Origin: Actinomadura syzygii
GTDB taxonomy: Bacteria > Actinomycetota > Actinomycetes > Streptosporangiales > Streptosporangiaceae
Reading direction: 5' to 3'
NCBI RefSeq assembly: GCF_008085905.1
Contig: NZ_VSFF01000003.1
Coordinates: 434,001 to 498,000, forward strand
DNA length: 64,000 nucleotides
Shown here: in pieces, positions 53,514-62,670 of the stretch
Layout: every line of letters begins with the position of its first letter
Numbering within the stretch: position 1 is the first letter of the stretch
The notes under the pieces: model-generated
Seen by the model: the letters and a program-made list of their open reading frames with translations, nothing else
Told to the model about the DNA's origin: nothing
Databases searched by the model: none
Made by a program: the position numbers and the translations under genes

Positions 53514-54503
53514 TCAGCCGCCGATCGCGGACATCGGCCGCGCGGGCTGCAGGAACGACGGGTCGTCGATGCCGTGCCCGGCGCGCTTGCGCAGCACCGC
53601 CTTCCGCCACCGGTCGGCCAGCTCGGGGTCGTCGGCGCCGCCGCGCAGCGCGTCCCGCAGGTTCGACTCCTCGGTGGCGAACAGGCAGTTGCGGACCTGG
53701 CCGTCGGCGGTGAGCCGCACCCGGTCGCACGCGCCGCAGAACGGCCGCGTCACCGACCCGATGACGCCGACCGTCGCCGGGCCGCCGTCGACCGTGAACG
53801 TCTCGGCGGGCGCGCTGCCGCGGTCGTGCGCGGCGTCCGGCGCGAGCGCGAACGCCTCGGACAGCCGGTCGAGGATCTCGTCGGCGGTGACCATGCCGGA
53901 GCGGGTCCAGCCGTGCTGGGCGTCCAGCGGCATCTGCTCGATGAACCGGAGCCGGTACCCGCGGTCGAGGCAGAACCGCAGCAGCGGGACGGCCTCGTGG
54001 TCGTTCACCCCGCGCATCAGCACGGCGTTGACCTTGACCGGCTCCAGCCCGGCCGCCCGCGCCGCCGCGAGCCCCTCGAGGACGTCGTCGAACCTGTCGC
54101 GGTGCGCGAGCCGCTTGAAAGTGGCACGGTCCAAGGTGTCGAGCGAGACGTTCACCCGGTCGAGCCCGGCCTCCGCCAGCGGCGCGGCCAGCCGGTCGAG
54201 GCCGATGCCGTTGGTCGTCAGCGAGATCTGCGGGCGCGGCTCCAGCTCCGCCGTCCGCCGAACGATGTCCGCCAGCCCGCGGCGCAGCAGCGGCTCCCCG
54301 CCGGTGTAGCGGACCTCGGTGACCCCGAGGTCGCGGACGGCGAGCCCCACGAGCCTGACCACCTCGTCGTCGGTCAGCAGCTCCGGCTTCGGCAGCCAGT
54401 CGAGGCCCTCGGGCGGCATGCAGTACGAGCAGCGGAGGTTGCAGCGGTCCGTGAGGGAGACCCGCAGGTCCGTCGCGGTACGGCCGAAGGTGTCGACCAG
54501 CAC
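53514..54503 (-). CDS. moaA: GTP 3',8-cyclase MoaA
   Basis: Radical-SAM enzyme for the first step of molybdenum cofactor synthesis, 329 aa. The N-terminal cluster motif is CNLRCSYC, the SAM-binding TGGEPLLRRG follows, and the C-terminal GTP-binding cluster is CGACDRVRL ... QVRNC. It ends in Gly-Gly, which is required for activity in this family. GTG start. It diverges from the alpha/beta hydrolase. Confidence 0.97.
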   Translation of the reverse strand: MLVDTFGRTATDLRVSLTDRCNLRCSYCMPPEGLDWLPKPELLTDDEVVRLVGLAVRDLGVTEVRYTGGEPLLRRGLADIVRRTAELEPRPQISLTTNGIGLDRLAAPLAEAGLDRVNVSLDTLDRATFKRLAHRDRFDDVLEGLAAARAAGLEPVKVNAVLMRGVNDHEAVPLLRFCLDRGYRLRFIEQMPLDAQHGWTRSGMVTADEILDRLSEAFALAPDAAHDRGSAPAETFTVDGGPATVGVIGSVTRPFCGACDRVRLTADGQVRNCLFATEESNLRDALRGGADDPELADRWRKAVLRKRAGHGIDDPSFLQPARPMSAIGG

Positions 54504-54643
54504 GGGGGCCCCTTCCTGCTGACCGGCGCCCGTCCCGCGGGCCGCCGGGGAATGCGGTCGGTCCCCCCAGACTATTGCCGCGGTTGACGATCGGTCGCAT
54601 CGCGGGAGACCGTGACAGTCCGTAGATCAGCGGAGGGGATCCC

Positions 54644-55480
54644 GTGACGGCCGTACGCGAGTGGGAGTTCGCCGGGACGCGGGGCGCCGTCTCCGCCCGC
54701 ATCTGGACGGACGGCGCAGAGCCCCGCTACGCGGGCGAACCCCGGTACGCCGCCGTCCTCGTGCACGGCTACGGCGAGCACCTCGGCCGCTACGACCACG
54801 TCGCGGACGCCCTCGTCCGGCACGGCGCCGTCGTCTGCGGCCCCGACCACATGGGGCACGGCCGCTCGGCGGGCGAGCGCGTGCTGGTCGAGGATTACGA
54901 CGACGTCGTCGCCGACCTGCACACCGTCGTCGAGGCGGCACGCGAAGACCATCCCGACCTGCCCGTCGTGATGGTCGCCCACTCCATGGGCGGACTCATC
55001 GGGGCCCGGTACGCCCAGCTGCACGGCGGCGTCCTCGCGGCGCTGGTGCTGTCCGGGCCGGTGCTCGGCCACTGGCACGTCGTCGACGCCCTGCTCCCCC
55101 TGGACGAGATGCCCGACGAGCCGATCGACACGTCCCTGCTGTCGCGGGACCCGGCCGTCGGAAAGGCGTACGCCGCCGACCCGCTCGTCTGGCACGGCCC
55201 GTTCAAGAAGACGACCGTCAGGGCGCTCGACACCGCGCTGCGCCGGGTCAACGAACAGGGCTCCCTCGGCGATCTGCCGGTGTTCTACGTCCACGGCGCC
55301 GCCGACGAGATCGTGCGCCCGCCCGACACCCGCATCGGCATCGAAGCGATCCGAGGCCCCGCCCTGACCGAGCACTTCTACCCGGGCGCCCGCCACGAGG
55401 TCTTCAACGAGACGAACCGGGACGCGGTCCTGACCGACGTGACCGCCTTCATAGACCGCGTCCTCGGCCGTCCCCTCTGA
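54644..55480 (+). CDS. Alpha/beta hydrolase (monoacylglycerol lipase-like)
   Basis: A 278-residue serine hydrolase. The oxyanion region is VHGYGEHLGRYDHVAD, and GPDHMGHGRSAGER is typical of monoglyceride lipases. The nucleophile elbow is AHSMGG, and Asp/His candidates lie in the last 50 residues (HGAADEIV, ARHEVFNE). No signal peptide is visible. GTG 54644 has GGAGGGG upstream. Confidence 0.92.
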   Translation: MTAVREWEFAGTRGAVSARIWTDGAEPRYAGEPRYAAVLVHGYGEHLGRYDHVADALVRHGAVVCGPDHMGHGRSAGERVLVEDYDDVVADLHTVVEAAREDHPDLPVVMVAHSMGGLIGARYAQLHGGVLAALVLSGPVLGHWHVVDALLPLDEMPDEPIDTSLLSRDPAVGKAYAADPLVWHGPFKKTTVRALDTALRRVNEQGSLGDLPVFYVHGAADEIVRPPDTRIGIEAIRGPALTEHFYPGARHEVFNETNRDAVLTDVTAFIDRVLGRPL

Positions 55481-55488
55481 CCGTCCTT

Positions 55489-55516
55489 CTCAGCCCCTTA
55501 CGCTCAGCCCTTCACG
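55489..55516 (-). repeat. 14-bp tandem duplication at the rtcB stop
   Basis: On the plus strand CTCAGCCCCTTACG (55489-55502) is followed by CTCAGCCCTTCACG (55503-55516), 12 of 14 identical. The second unit contains the rtcB TGA. With a 14-bp period the duplicate is not in the same reading frame. Confidence 0.7.
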
Positions 55517-56697
55517 CAGATGAGCTGCCGTAGGTGGGCTGCTACCTCCACCAGGTCGGACTGCTCCTCGATGACCGTCTCCAGGTCCTTGTAAGCGCCG
55601 GGGATCTCGTCGATGACGCCGGTGTCCTTGCGGCATTCGACGCCGCGGGTCTGCTGGATGAGGTCTTCCACGGTGAAGCTCTTGCGGGCCTTGTTGCGGC
55701 TCATCTTGCGGCCCGCGCCGTGCGACGCCGAGTTGTACGCGGTCTCGTTGCCGAGGCCGCGGACGATGTAGGTGCCGGTCGCCATCGACCCCGGGATGAT
55801 GCCGAGGTCGCCGCGTCCGGCGCGGATCGCGCCCTTGCGGGTGACGAGCAGCTCCACGCCGCCGTACTCCTCCTCCGCCACGTAGTTGTGGTGGCAGGAG
55901 ATGACCTGCTCCCAGCGGCAGCGCTTCTCGCCGAACCGCTTCGTCACGACGTTCTGCGCGAGCGCGAGCATGACGGCGCGGTTGCGGCGCGCATACTCCT
56001 GCGCCCAGAACAGGTCGTGCCGGTAGGCGTCCATCTTCGGGGTGCCGACGACGAACACGGCGAGGTCGTTGTCCGGGAGGTCCTGGTTGTGCGGCAGCTT
56101 GCGGGCGGCCTCGATGTGCTGCTCGGCCAGCTCGTTGCCGATGTTGCGCGACCCCGAGTGCAGGACGAGCCAGATCGCGCCGTCGTCGTCCGCGCACAGC
56201 TCCAGGAAGTGGTTGCCGCCGCCGAGCGTGCCCATCTGCTGGTGGGCGCGGCCGAGGCGGGACCGGACCGCCGGGTGCAGGTCGTCGAACGCCTTCCAGA
56301 AGTCGTACCAGCCGCGTTCCTTCAGGTTCGGCAGCGCGGACGGGTCGACGGCGCTCTTGTGCGAGCCGCGCCCGACCGGGATCGCCTTCTCCAGGCGGCT
56401 GCGCAGGCCGGACAGGTCGTCCGGCATGTCCTCGACGGTGAGCGTCGACTTCGCGGCGGTCATCCCGCAGCCGATGTCGACGCCGACGGCCGCCGGGGAC
56501 ACCGCGTCCCGCATCGCGATCACCGAGCCGACGGTGGCGCCCTTGCCGTAGTGGACGTCGGGCATCACCGCGAGGCCCTCCACCCACGGCAGGGCGGAGA
56601 CGTTGCGGAGCTGGTCGAGGGCGAGGTCCTCGACGGTGGCGGGGTCGGTCCACATCCGGATGGGAACGCGGCCGCCCTTCAGAGTCTGGTACGGCAT
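55504..56697 (-). CDS. rtcB: RNA-splicing ligase RtcB
   Basis: GTP-dependent ligase that joins 2',3'-cyclic-phosphate and 5'-OH RNA ends; 397 aa. Metal ligands appear in GVDIGCGM (Asp, Cys), GGGNHFLE (His) and CHHNYVAEE. The His that becomes guanylylated lies in SHGAGRKMSRNKA. No archease or rtcA gene is next to it. The stop carries a tandem duplication. It is the last gene before a 90-nt gap to the SelB-like gene. Confidence 0.95.
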   Translation of the reverse strand: MPYQTLKGGRVPIRMWTDPATVEDLALDQLRNVSALPWVEGLAVMPDVHYGKGATVGSVIAMRDAVSPAAVGVDIGCGMTAAKSTLTVEDMPDDLSGLRSRLEKAIPVGRGSHKSAVDPSALPNLKERGWYDFWKAFDDLHPAVRSRLGRAHQQMGTLGGGNHFLELCADDDGAIWLVLHSGSRNIGNELAEQHIEAARKLPHNQDLPDNDLAVFVVGTPKMDAYRHDLFWAQEYARRNRAVMLALAQNVVTKRFGEKRCRWEQVISCHHNYVAEEEYGGVELLVTRKGAIRAGRGDLGIIPGSMATGTYIVRGLGNETAYNSASHGAGRKMSRNKARKSFTVEDLIQQTRGVECRKDTGVIDEIPGAYKDLETVIEEQSDLVEVAAHLRQLICVKG

Positions 56698-56787
56698 GCC
56701 TTCTCCTTGATCGACGGGAACCGAACCGTGATCTATGACGCCAGAGCGTCCGGCCGCGGTTCAACCGGTTTATTCCCCGCCGAAGGG

Positions 56788-58524
56788 TCAGGAACGGCGG
56801 CGCTCGGTGAGGCCGAGCCCGCCGAGATGGCGCAGCAGCGCGGCGGCGACACGGCGGCTGGTCGACAGTGCCTCCGCGGCCTGACCTGGGGTGAAGGGTT
56901 GAGGCAGCGCGGACAGGACGCGCAGCGCCGCCTCCTCCGCGCCCTTCGGCAGGACGATCTCGTCGGCGTCCTTGTCGGCGTCCTTGTCGGCGTCCTCGTC
57001 GTCGGAGGCGATCCGCAGGACGGCGCCCGCGCGCACCGCGTCGTCGAGGGTCTCGCCGGTGAGCCCGAGCTCGTCCAGCCGCTCGGCGGACGGGACGGCG
57101 AACGGCGCGTCCGCGAGGTCGGCGCGCAACCGCCGTACCGGGGCCTCCCAGGCGGGAGCGGGCGCGGGGGCCGGGGCGGGGCCGTGGACGCGGCCCGCCT
57201 CCACGCGCAGCGGCGGCCGGACGAGCGCCTCCACGAGCTGCCGCGCCGGGAGCCCGAGCCGCAGCCGGGCCGTCTCCAGCGGGACGCCAGGGGCGCGCGG
57301 GCTCCGCGTCGCGTGCCGGACCGCCTCCTCGGCCAACCGCTCGAACAGCGACCGCCAGTGCGCCGGGTCGGCGAGCCACCCGCCTTCCAGCGCGACGGCG
57401 TCGGGCGGCGGGGCGCAGCCCATCAGCGCCAGCTCGGACCGGCGGAGCACGCCGTGCCTGCGCAGCACGAGCGCGCCGTCCGGGCGGTCGGGCCAGGACG
57501 CCAGCTCCCGCGCGCGGGCCGCGCCCGCGCCGCGCCCGACGAGGGTCGGCGGCCGGACGTCCAGCACGCTCACCCCGGCGATCGAGCGGCGCTCCGGGTC
57601 GCGCAGCGCCCCCGCGTCGCCGAGGTGCAGCGCGAGCCGCGTGTTCAGCGTCAGCCGGGCGGTGTCGGGGCCGAGCGGCAGCAGCCGGACCGGGACGGCC
57701 GCGGACCCGACGTGCAGGGTCATCCGACGCGCCAGCCGCCCGGACGCCTCGCCGTTCCGGGTGCGGACGTCGACGCTGGTGGTGTGGGTCCAGGCGCCCG
57801 GGGTGACGAGGGCCATCCCGGCGTCGACGCGCCCCGCCTCGCGCAGGGTCAGCACGACCCGGGACACGCCCTCGACCGAGTCGCGGGGCTCGCCCGCGCA
57901 GCCGATCGTGCGGACGCGGACGCGCTCCCCGGCGGGCATGAGCAGCAGCTCGTCGCCGACGGCGACCGTCCCGGCGGTGAGGGTGCCGGTGACGACGGTC
58001 TGCCGCCCGGCGGTGAACGCGCGGTCGATCCACAGCCGGACCGGGGCGGCGGCGTCCGGGACGGGCAGCCGCCCGGCGAGCCGGTCGAGCGCGGCGGCCA
58101 GCTCGTCGATCCCGGCGCCGGTCCCGGCGCTGACGGCGACGGTCTCGACGCCGCGCAGCGCCGTCCCGGCGAGCCGCTCGCGGGCCTGCCGGAGCGCGAG
58201 CTTCGGGTCGGCGGCGTCGGACCGGGTGACGGCGAGGACGCCGAACCGGGCGCCGAGCGCGGCGAGCGCGTCCAGGTGCTCCTGCGAGCGCGGCATCCAG
58301 CCCTCGTCCGCGGCGACGGCGAACAGCACGGCGGACGCGGGCGCGGCCGCGGCGAGCATCGCCGGGACGGACCGCTCGTCGCCGGGAGCGTCCACGAACG
58401 CGACGCGGCGCCCGGACGGCAGCTCCGTCCACGCCTCGGGCTCCTTCGTGTCCCTGCCGGTGAGGGCGCGCACGAGCGCGGACTTGCCGTGCCCACCGTG
58501 GCCGGCGGTGGTGACGACCTGCAT
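56788..58524 (-). CDS. selB: SelB-like elongation factor with degenerate GTPase core
   Basis: SelB delivers selenocysteyl-tRNA to recoded UGA codons. This 578-residue homologue keeps the domain order (GTPase, two beta barrels, winged-helix C-terminus) and begins MQVVTTAGHGGHGKSALVRA. The usual G1 GHVDHGK reads GHGGHGK. The switch I RRGxTIDLG block is missing (TGRDTKEPEAW runs directly into PSGRRVAFVD). The G3 PGH is PGDE, losing the catalytic His, and G4 reads TRSD. A tandem DADK repeat lies near residue 520. It may be impaired or altered in function. ATG 58524 has AAAGGA upstream. Confidence 0.85.
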   Translation of the reverse strand: MQVVTTAGHGGHGKSALVRALTGRDTKEPEAWTELPSGRRVAFVDAPGDERSVPAMLAAAAPASAVLFAVAADEGWMPRSQEHLDALAALGARFGVLAVTRSDAADPKLALRQARERLAGTALRGVETVAVSAGTGAGIDELAAALDRLAGRLPVPDAAAPVRLWIDRAFTAGRQTVVTGTLTAGTVAVGDELLLMPAGERVRVRTIGCAGEPRDSVEGVSRVVLTLREAGRVDAGMALVTPGAWTHTTSVDVRTRNGEASGRLARRMTLHVGSAAVPVRLLPLGPDTARLTLNTRLALHLGDAGALRDPERRSIAGVSVLDVRPPTLVGRGAGAARARELASWPDRPDGALVLRRHGVLRRSELALMGCAPPPDAVALEGGWLADPAHWRSLFERLAEEAVRHATRSPRAPGVPLETARLRLGLPARQLVEALVRPPLRVEAGRVHGPAPAPAPAPAWEAPVRRLRADLADAPFAVPSAERLDELGLTGETLDDAVRAGAVLRIASDDEDADKDADKDADEIVLPKGAEEAALRVLSALPQPFTPGQAAEALSTSRRVAAALLRHLGGLGLTERRRS

Positions 58525-58682
58525 CAGCGTCCTTTCCGGGGCGGGACGCAGCGGGCCCCGCGAGGGAGGCCGGTACAGGGGTGGCGCAGACGAAGGTCCA
58601 CGGAGGGCAAGCCTAGGGAGGCGCGACGCCCGCGCAAAACCGGGCCGGGCCCGCGCCGACGCGGCGTCCGGCATATCCGTAC

Positions 58683-58705
58683 AATTTACTTAAGCTAAGT
58701 AAATT
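58683..58705. promoter_or_regulatory. Operator-like palindrome upstream of the MFS gene
   Basis: AATTTACTTA (58683-58692) and TAAGTAAATT (58696-58705) are perfect 10-bp arms around AGC. This AT-rich dyad stands out in a GC-rich genome and ends 4 nt before the ribosome site, so a bound repressor would block transcription. No regulator gene is adjacent. Confidence 0.7.
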
Positions 58706-58718
58706 TATGGAGGTTCGG

Positions 58719-60161
58719 ATGACCGGCGCCCCGACCAAGGCGCGCGTGACCGCGGGGCGTCCGGACCCGGGCCCCGCGCGCACCGGCCGCACGCTCCTGG
58801 CGCTCGCGGTGGCGGGGATGGTCGTGTCCGTGCAGCAGACCCTCGTGCTGCCGCTGCTCCCCCAGCTCATGCGCGCGTTCGACGCCCCGATCACGGACGT
58901 GACCTGGGTGTTCACCGCGTCGCTGCTGGCCGGGGCGGTCGCCACGCCGCTGCTTTCGCGGTTCGGCGACCTGTACGGCAAGAAGCGGATGATCATGCTG
59001 GCGCTGGTCCTGCTGCTCGCCGGGTCGGTGGTGTGCGCGCTGTCCGGGTCGCTCGCCGTGCTGATCGCCGGGCGCGCGATGCAGGGCGTCTCGTCCGCGA
59101 TGATCCCGCTCGCCATCGGCATGATCAGGGACACCTTCCCGCGGGAGCGGATCACCACCGCGATCGGCATCGTCAGCGCCACGATGGGCGTCGGCGGCAG
59201 CGCCGGGATGATCGTGACCGGGCTGATCGCCGCGCGCACCTCCAGCCACCACCCGGTGTTCTGGATCGCCGCCGCGCTGTCGGCCGCCGGGCTGGCGCTC
59301 GTCGGGGCGGCGGCGCGCGACGTCGGCGCCCGGCCGGGCGGCCGGCCCGACTTCGCGGGCGCGGCGCTGCTCGCGGGCTGGCTGCTGTGCCTGCTGCTCG
59401 GCATCAGCCAGGGCAACGCCTGGGGCTGGACGTCGCGCGGCGTGCTCGGCTTCTTCGCGGCGGCGGCGGCGCTGTGCGCGGCCTGGGTCGCGGTCGAGCG
59501 GCGGGTCCGCGCGCCGCTGGTGCGGCTGAGCCTGCTCGCGGGGGCGCGGTCGCTGTCGGCGAACGTCGCGTCCGCGCTGCTCGGCTTCTCGATGTTCGCG
59601 GCGTTCACGCTGATCGCGGGGTTCGTGCAGGCGCGTCCGGACGACGTCGGCTACGGCCTGTCCGGCTCCGTCCTCGACGTCGGCCTCTACATGCTGCCGA
59701 GCACCGTCACGATGCTGGTGTTCTCCACGATGGCGGGGCCGATCGCCGCCCGGATCGGCCCCGCCTTCACCCTCGCGGTCGGGTCGGCGTTCGCCGGGCT
59801 GTGCTACGGGTGGCTCGCCGTGTCGAACTCGCACGGCTACGACATGCTGGCGTTCAGCGCGATCCAGGGCGTCGGGTTCGGGATCGCGTACGCGGCGCTC
59901 GGGACGCTCGCCGTCCAGCACGTCCCGATGGACCAGAGCGGCATCGCCTCCGGGGTCAACTCCCTCGTCCGCGTGACCGGCGGCAGCATCGCGGGCGCGG
60001 TCACCGCGTCGATCCTCGCCGGGCGGGTCATCGCCGGGACCGAGATGCCCACCCTCGGCGCCTACGAGCTGTGTTTCTGGATCGTCGCGGCGGGCGCCGT
60101 GCTGGCCTCCGCGGTCGCGGTGGGGCACGGCCTGCGGCACTCCCGGGCCGTCCCGGCGTAG
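58719..60161 (+). CDS. MFS transporter (DHA2-like)
   Basis: A 480-residue exporter with about fourteen helices. It has motif A-like RFGDLYGKKRMIM after helix 2, an SAMIPLAIGMIRD stretch, and a loop GVNSLVRVTGGSIAGAV typical of drug exporters. GGAGG at 58709-58713 fixes ATG 58719; the in-frame ATG 58707 overlaps that site and is rejected. The palindrome at 58683-58705 suggests repressor control. Confidence 0.93.
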   Translation: MTGAPTKARVTAGRPDPGPARTGRTLLALAVAGMVVSVQQTLVLPLLPQLMRAFDAPITDVTWVFTASLLAGAVATPLLSRFGDLYGKKRMIMLALVLLLAGSVVCALSGSLAVLIAGRAMQGVSSAMIPLAIGMIRDTFPRERITTAIGIVSATMGVGGSAGMIVTGLIAARTSSHHPVFWIAAALSAAGLALVGAAARDVGARPGGRPDFAGAALLAGWLLCLLLGISQGNAWGWTSRGVLGFFAAAAALCAAWVAVERRVRAPLVRLSLLAGARSLSANVASALLGFSMFAAFTLIAGFVQARPDDVGYGLSGSVLDVGLYMLPSTVTMLVFSTMAGPIAARIGPAFTLAVGSAFAGLCYGWLAVSNSHGYDMLAFSAIQGVGFGIAYAALGTLAVQHVPMDQSGIASGVNSLVRVTGGSIAGAVTASILAGRVIAGTEMPTLGAYELCFWIVAAGAVLASAVAVGHGLRHSRAVPA

Positions 60162-60318
60162 CGCGCGCCGCGGCCGGGCGGCGGCGCGGGGCCTTGACGA
60201 ACGGGCCCCGCGGCAGGCCCTATAGGGGATGCGGCCCGAATCGGGAGATCGGGGGCCGCACCGCCGGACGGGCCTAATCGCAGCGCGGGGCCAGGGACCC
60301 GCCACCGGGAGGGACGAC

Positions 60319-62202
60319 ATGGGCGCCTACGCGGCCGCGTACGAACGGAGCATCGCCGACCCGACCCGCTTCTGGGGGCTGGCCGCGCGGGACGTGCGCT
60401 GGCTCGTCCCGCCGGACCGGGTGCTGGACGACGGGGCGCCCCCCTTCTACCGCTGGTTCACCGGCGGCGAGCTCAACACCTGCGACAACGCCCTGGACCG
60501 GCACGTCGAGGAGGGCCGCGGCGACCAGGCCGCGCTGATCTACGACAGCCCCGTCACCGGCACCGTGCGGACCTACACGTTCCGGGAGCTGACCCGCCTC
60601 GTCGCCCGGTTCGCCGGGGCGCTGCGGGCGCAGGGCGTCGACCGGGGCGACCGGGTCGTGCTGTACCTGCCGATGATCCCCGAGGCGGTCGTGGCGATGC
60701 TGGCGTGCGCGCGGCTCGGCGCGGTGCACTCGGTGGTGTTCGGCGGGTTCGCGGCGCGGGAGCTGGCCGTCCGGATCGACGACGCGCGGCCGAAGGCCGT
60801 CGTGTCGGCGTCGTGCGGGATCGAGGGCGGCCGGGTCGTGCCGTACAAACCGCTGCTCGACCGGGCCCTGGACCTGGCCAAGCACAAGGTGGAGCGGTGC
60901 GTGATCCGGCAGCGCGAGCAGCTGCACGCCGACCTCGTCCGGCCGCGGGACGTGGAGTGGGACGAGGCCGTCGCCGCCGCCGAGCCCGCCGACTGCGTCC
61001 CGGTCGCCGCCACCGACCCGCTGTACATCCTCTACACGTCCGGGACGACGGGGCGGCCGAAGGGCGTCGTCCGCGACAACGGCGGGCACGCGGTGGCGCT
61101 GCGCTGGTCGATGGAGAACGTGTTCGGCGTCGGGCCCGGCGACGTGTTCTGGGCGGCGTCCGACGTGGGCTGGGTCGTCGGCCACTCCTACATCGTGTAC
61201 GCGCCGCTGCTCACCGGGTGCACGACCGTCCTGTACGAGGGCAAGCCGGTCGGGACGCCCGACGCGGGCGCGTTCTGGCGGGTCGCCGCGCGGCACCGGG
61301 TGAAGGCGCTGTTCACCGCGCCGACCGCGATCCGCGCGGTGAAGAAGGAGGACCCGGAGGGCGCGCTGCTCGCCGGGCACGACCTGTCCGCGCTGGACAC
61401 GCTGTTCCTCGCCGGGGAGCGGCTCGACCCCGACACCTACCGGTGGGCGGCGCGGGTGCTGGACCGTCCGGTCGTCGACCACTGGTGGCAGACCGAGACG
61501 GGCTGGCCGATCGTCGCGAACCTGCGCGGGCTGGAGCCGATGCCGGTCAAGCCCGGGTCGCCCTCGGTGCCGGTGCCGGGCTACGACGTGCGGGTCCTCG
61601 GCCCGGACGGGTCCGCCGTCCCGCCCGGCGAGGACGGCGACATCGCGATCCGGCTGCCGCTGCCGCCCGGCACCCTCCCCACCCTCTGGCAGGACGACGA
61701 GCGCTTCGTCGAGTCCTACCTCACGAAGTACCCCGGCCACTACCTGACCGGCGACGGCGGCCACCTCGACGAGGACGGCTACGTCTGGGTGATGGGCCGC
61801 ACCGACGACGTGATCAACGTGGCCGGGCACCGGCTGTCCACCGGGACGATGGAGGAGGTCATGGCCGCCCACCCTGCCGTCGCCGAGTGCGCGGTGATCG
61901 GCGTCCGGGACGCGCTCAAGGGGCAGGTGCCGCGCGGGCTGGTCGTGCTCAAGAGCGGGGTCCTCGCCGAGCCGGGCGAGGTGTGCGCGGAGCTGGTGGC
62001 GATGGTCCGCGACCAGGTCGGGCCGGTCGCCGCGCTGAAGGAGATCACGGTCGTCGGCGCGCTGCCGAAGACGCGGTCGGGCAAGATCCTGCGCGGGGTG
62101 ATGCGCGGCATCGCCGACGGGGAGGACGTGAACGTCCCGTCCACGATCGAGGACCCGGACGTCCTGGACGAACTGCGCCCCGTCCTGCGCAAGGCCCCCT
62201 AG
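60319..62202 (+). CDS. prpE: Propionyl-CoA/acetyl-CoA synthetase-like ligase
   Basis: AMP-forming acyl-CoA synthetase of 627 aa. Adenylate-forming motifs are YTSGTTGRPKGV (phosphate loop), WWQTETGWP, TGDGGHLDEDGYVWVMGRTDD and the catalytic, acetylatable Lys in PKTRSGKILRG. Overall pattern (FYRWFTGGELNTCDNALDRH) fits PrpE, so propionate or another short acid is the likely substrate. ATG 60319 has GGGAGGGA upstream. Confidence 0.9.
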   Translation: MGAYAAAYERSIADPTRFWGLAARDVRWLVPPDRVLDDGAPPFYRWFTGGELNTCDNALDRHVEEGRGDQAALIYDSPVTGTVRTYTFRELTRLVARFAGALRAQGVDRGDRVVLYLPMIPEAVVAMLACARLGAVHSVVFGGFAARELAVRIDDARPKAVVSASCGIEGGRVVPYKPLLDRALDLAKHKVERCVIRQREQLHADLVRPRDVEWDEAVAAAEPADCVPVAATDPLYILYTSGTTGRPKGVVRDNGGHAVALRWSMENVFGVGPGDVFWAASDVGWVVGHSYIVYAPLLTGCTTVLYEGKPVGTPDAGAFWRVAARHRVKALFTAPTAIRAVKKEDPEGALLAGHDLSALDTLFLAGERLDPDTYRWAARVLDRPVVDHWWQTETGWPIVANLRGLEPMPVKPGSPSVPVPGYDVRVLGPDGSAVPPGEDGDIAIRLPLPPGTLPTLWQDDERFVESYLTKYPGHYLTGDGGHLDEDGYVWVMGRTDDVINVAGHRLSTGTMEEVMAAHPAVAECAVIGVRDALKGQVPRGLVVLKSGVLAEPGEVCAELVAMVRDQVGPVAALKEITVVGALPKTRSGKILRGVMRGIADGEDVNVPSTIEDPDVLDELRPVLRKAP

Positions 62203-62220
62203 GAGCCCTTGGAGGACGCC

Positions 62221-62532
62221 CTAGGGCGCGTGGGGCGGGCGGGGCCGTCTCGGCGGCGGAACGATCCGCTTCGGCCAGCACACCGCCACCAGGAACACGC
62301 TCGCCACGGCGATGCCGAGCTGGAGGAGGAACTCCCAGAAGCTCCAGCCGTTCCAGCCGCCGCTTCCCAGGCCGAACACGTGGGCGAGGCCGGTCCCGGC
62401 GAACGCGGCGACGACGCCGACCGCGACCGTGCACCAGACCGGCATGGTCTCCCGGCCCGGCGCGACCAACCGTCCCAGCACCCCGACGACCGCGCCAAGC
62501 ACGACGGCCGCGGCGAGCCCCCCGACGCTCAT
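62221..62532 (-). CDS. GlsB/YeaQ-family small membrane protein
   Basis: A 103-residue protein with three helices and family-like segments LGAVVGVLGRLVAPGRE and VGVVAAFAGTGLAHVFGLGSGG. A longer third helix and basic Pro-rich tail follow. The family is called transglycosylase-associated, but its role (general stress) is poorly defined. ATG 62532 fits the family start. Confidence 0.75.
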   Translation of the reverse strand: MSVGGLAAAVVLGAVVGVLGRLVAPGRETMPVWCTVAVGVVAAFAGTGLAHVFGLGSGGWNGWSFWEFLLQLGIAVASVFLVAVCWPKRIVPPPRRPRPPHAP

Positions 62533-62670
62533 CTCGTCCCCTCCGCATCCCAGGGCGGCGAACACCCGGTCAAGGGAAGCCCTACCCGGAGTATCGGTCC
62601 CGACACGAGCCCGCCGATCAGTCGCGCCCCGGGCAAAGTCCAGGGCGCGCGGACCGAGGGCGGGGCGCGG

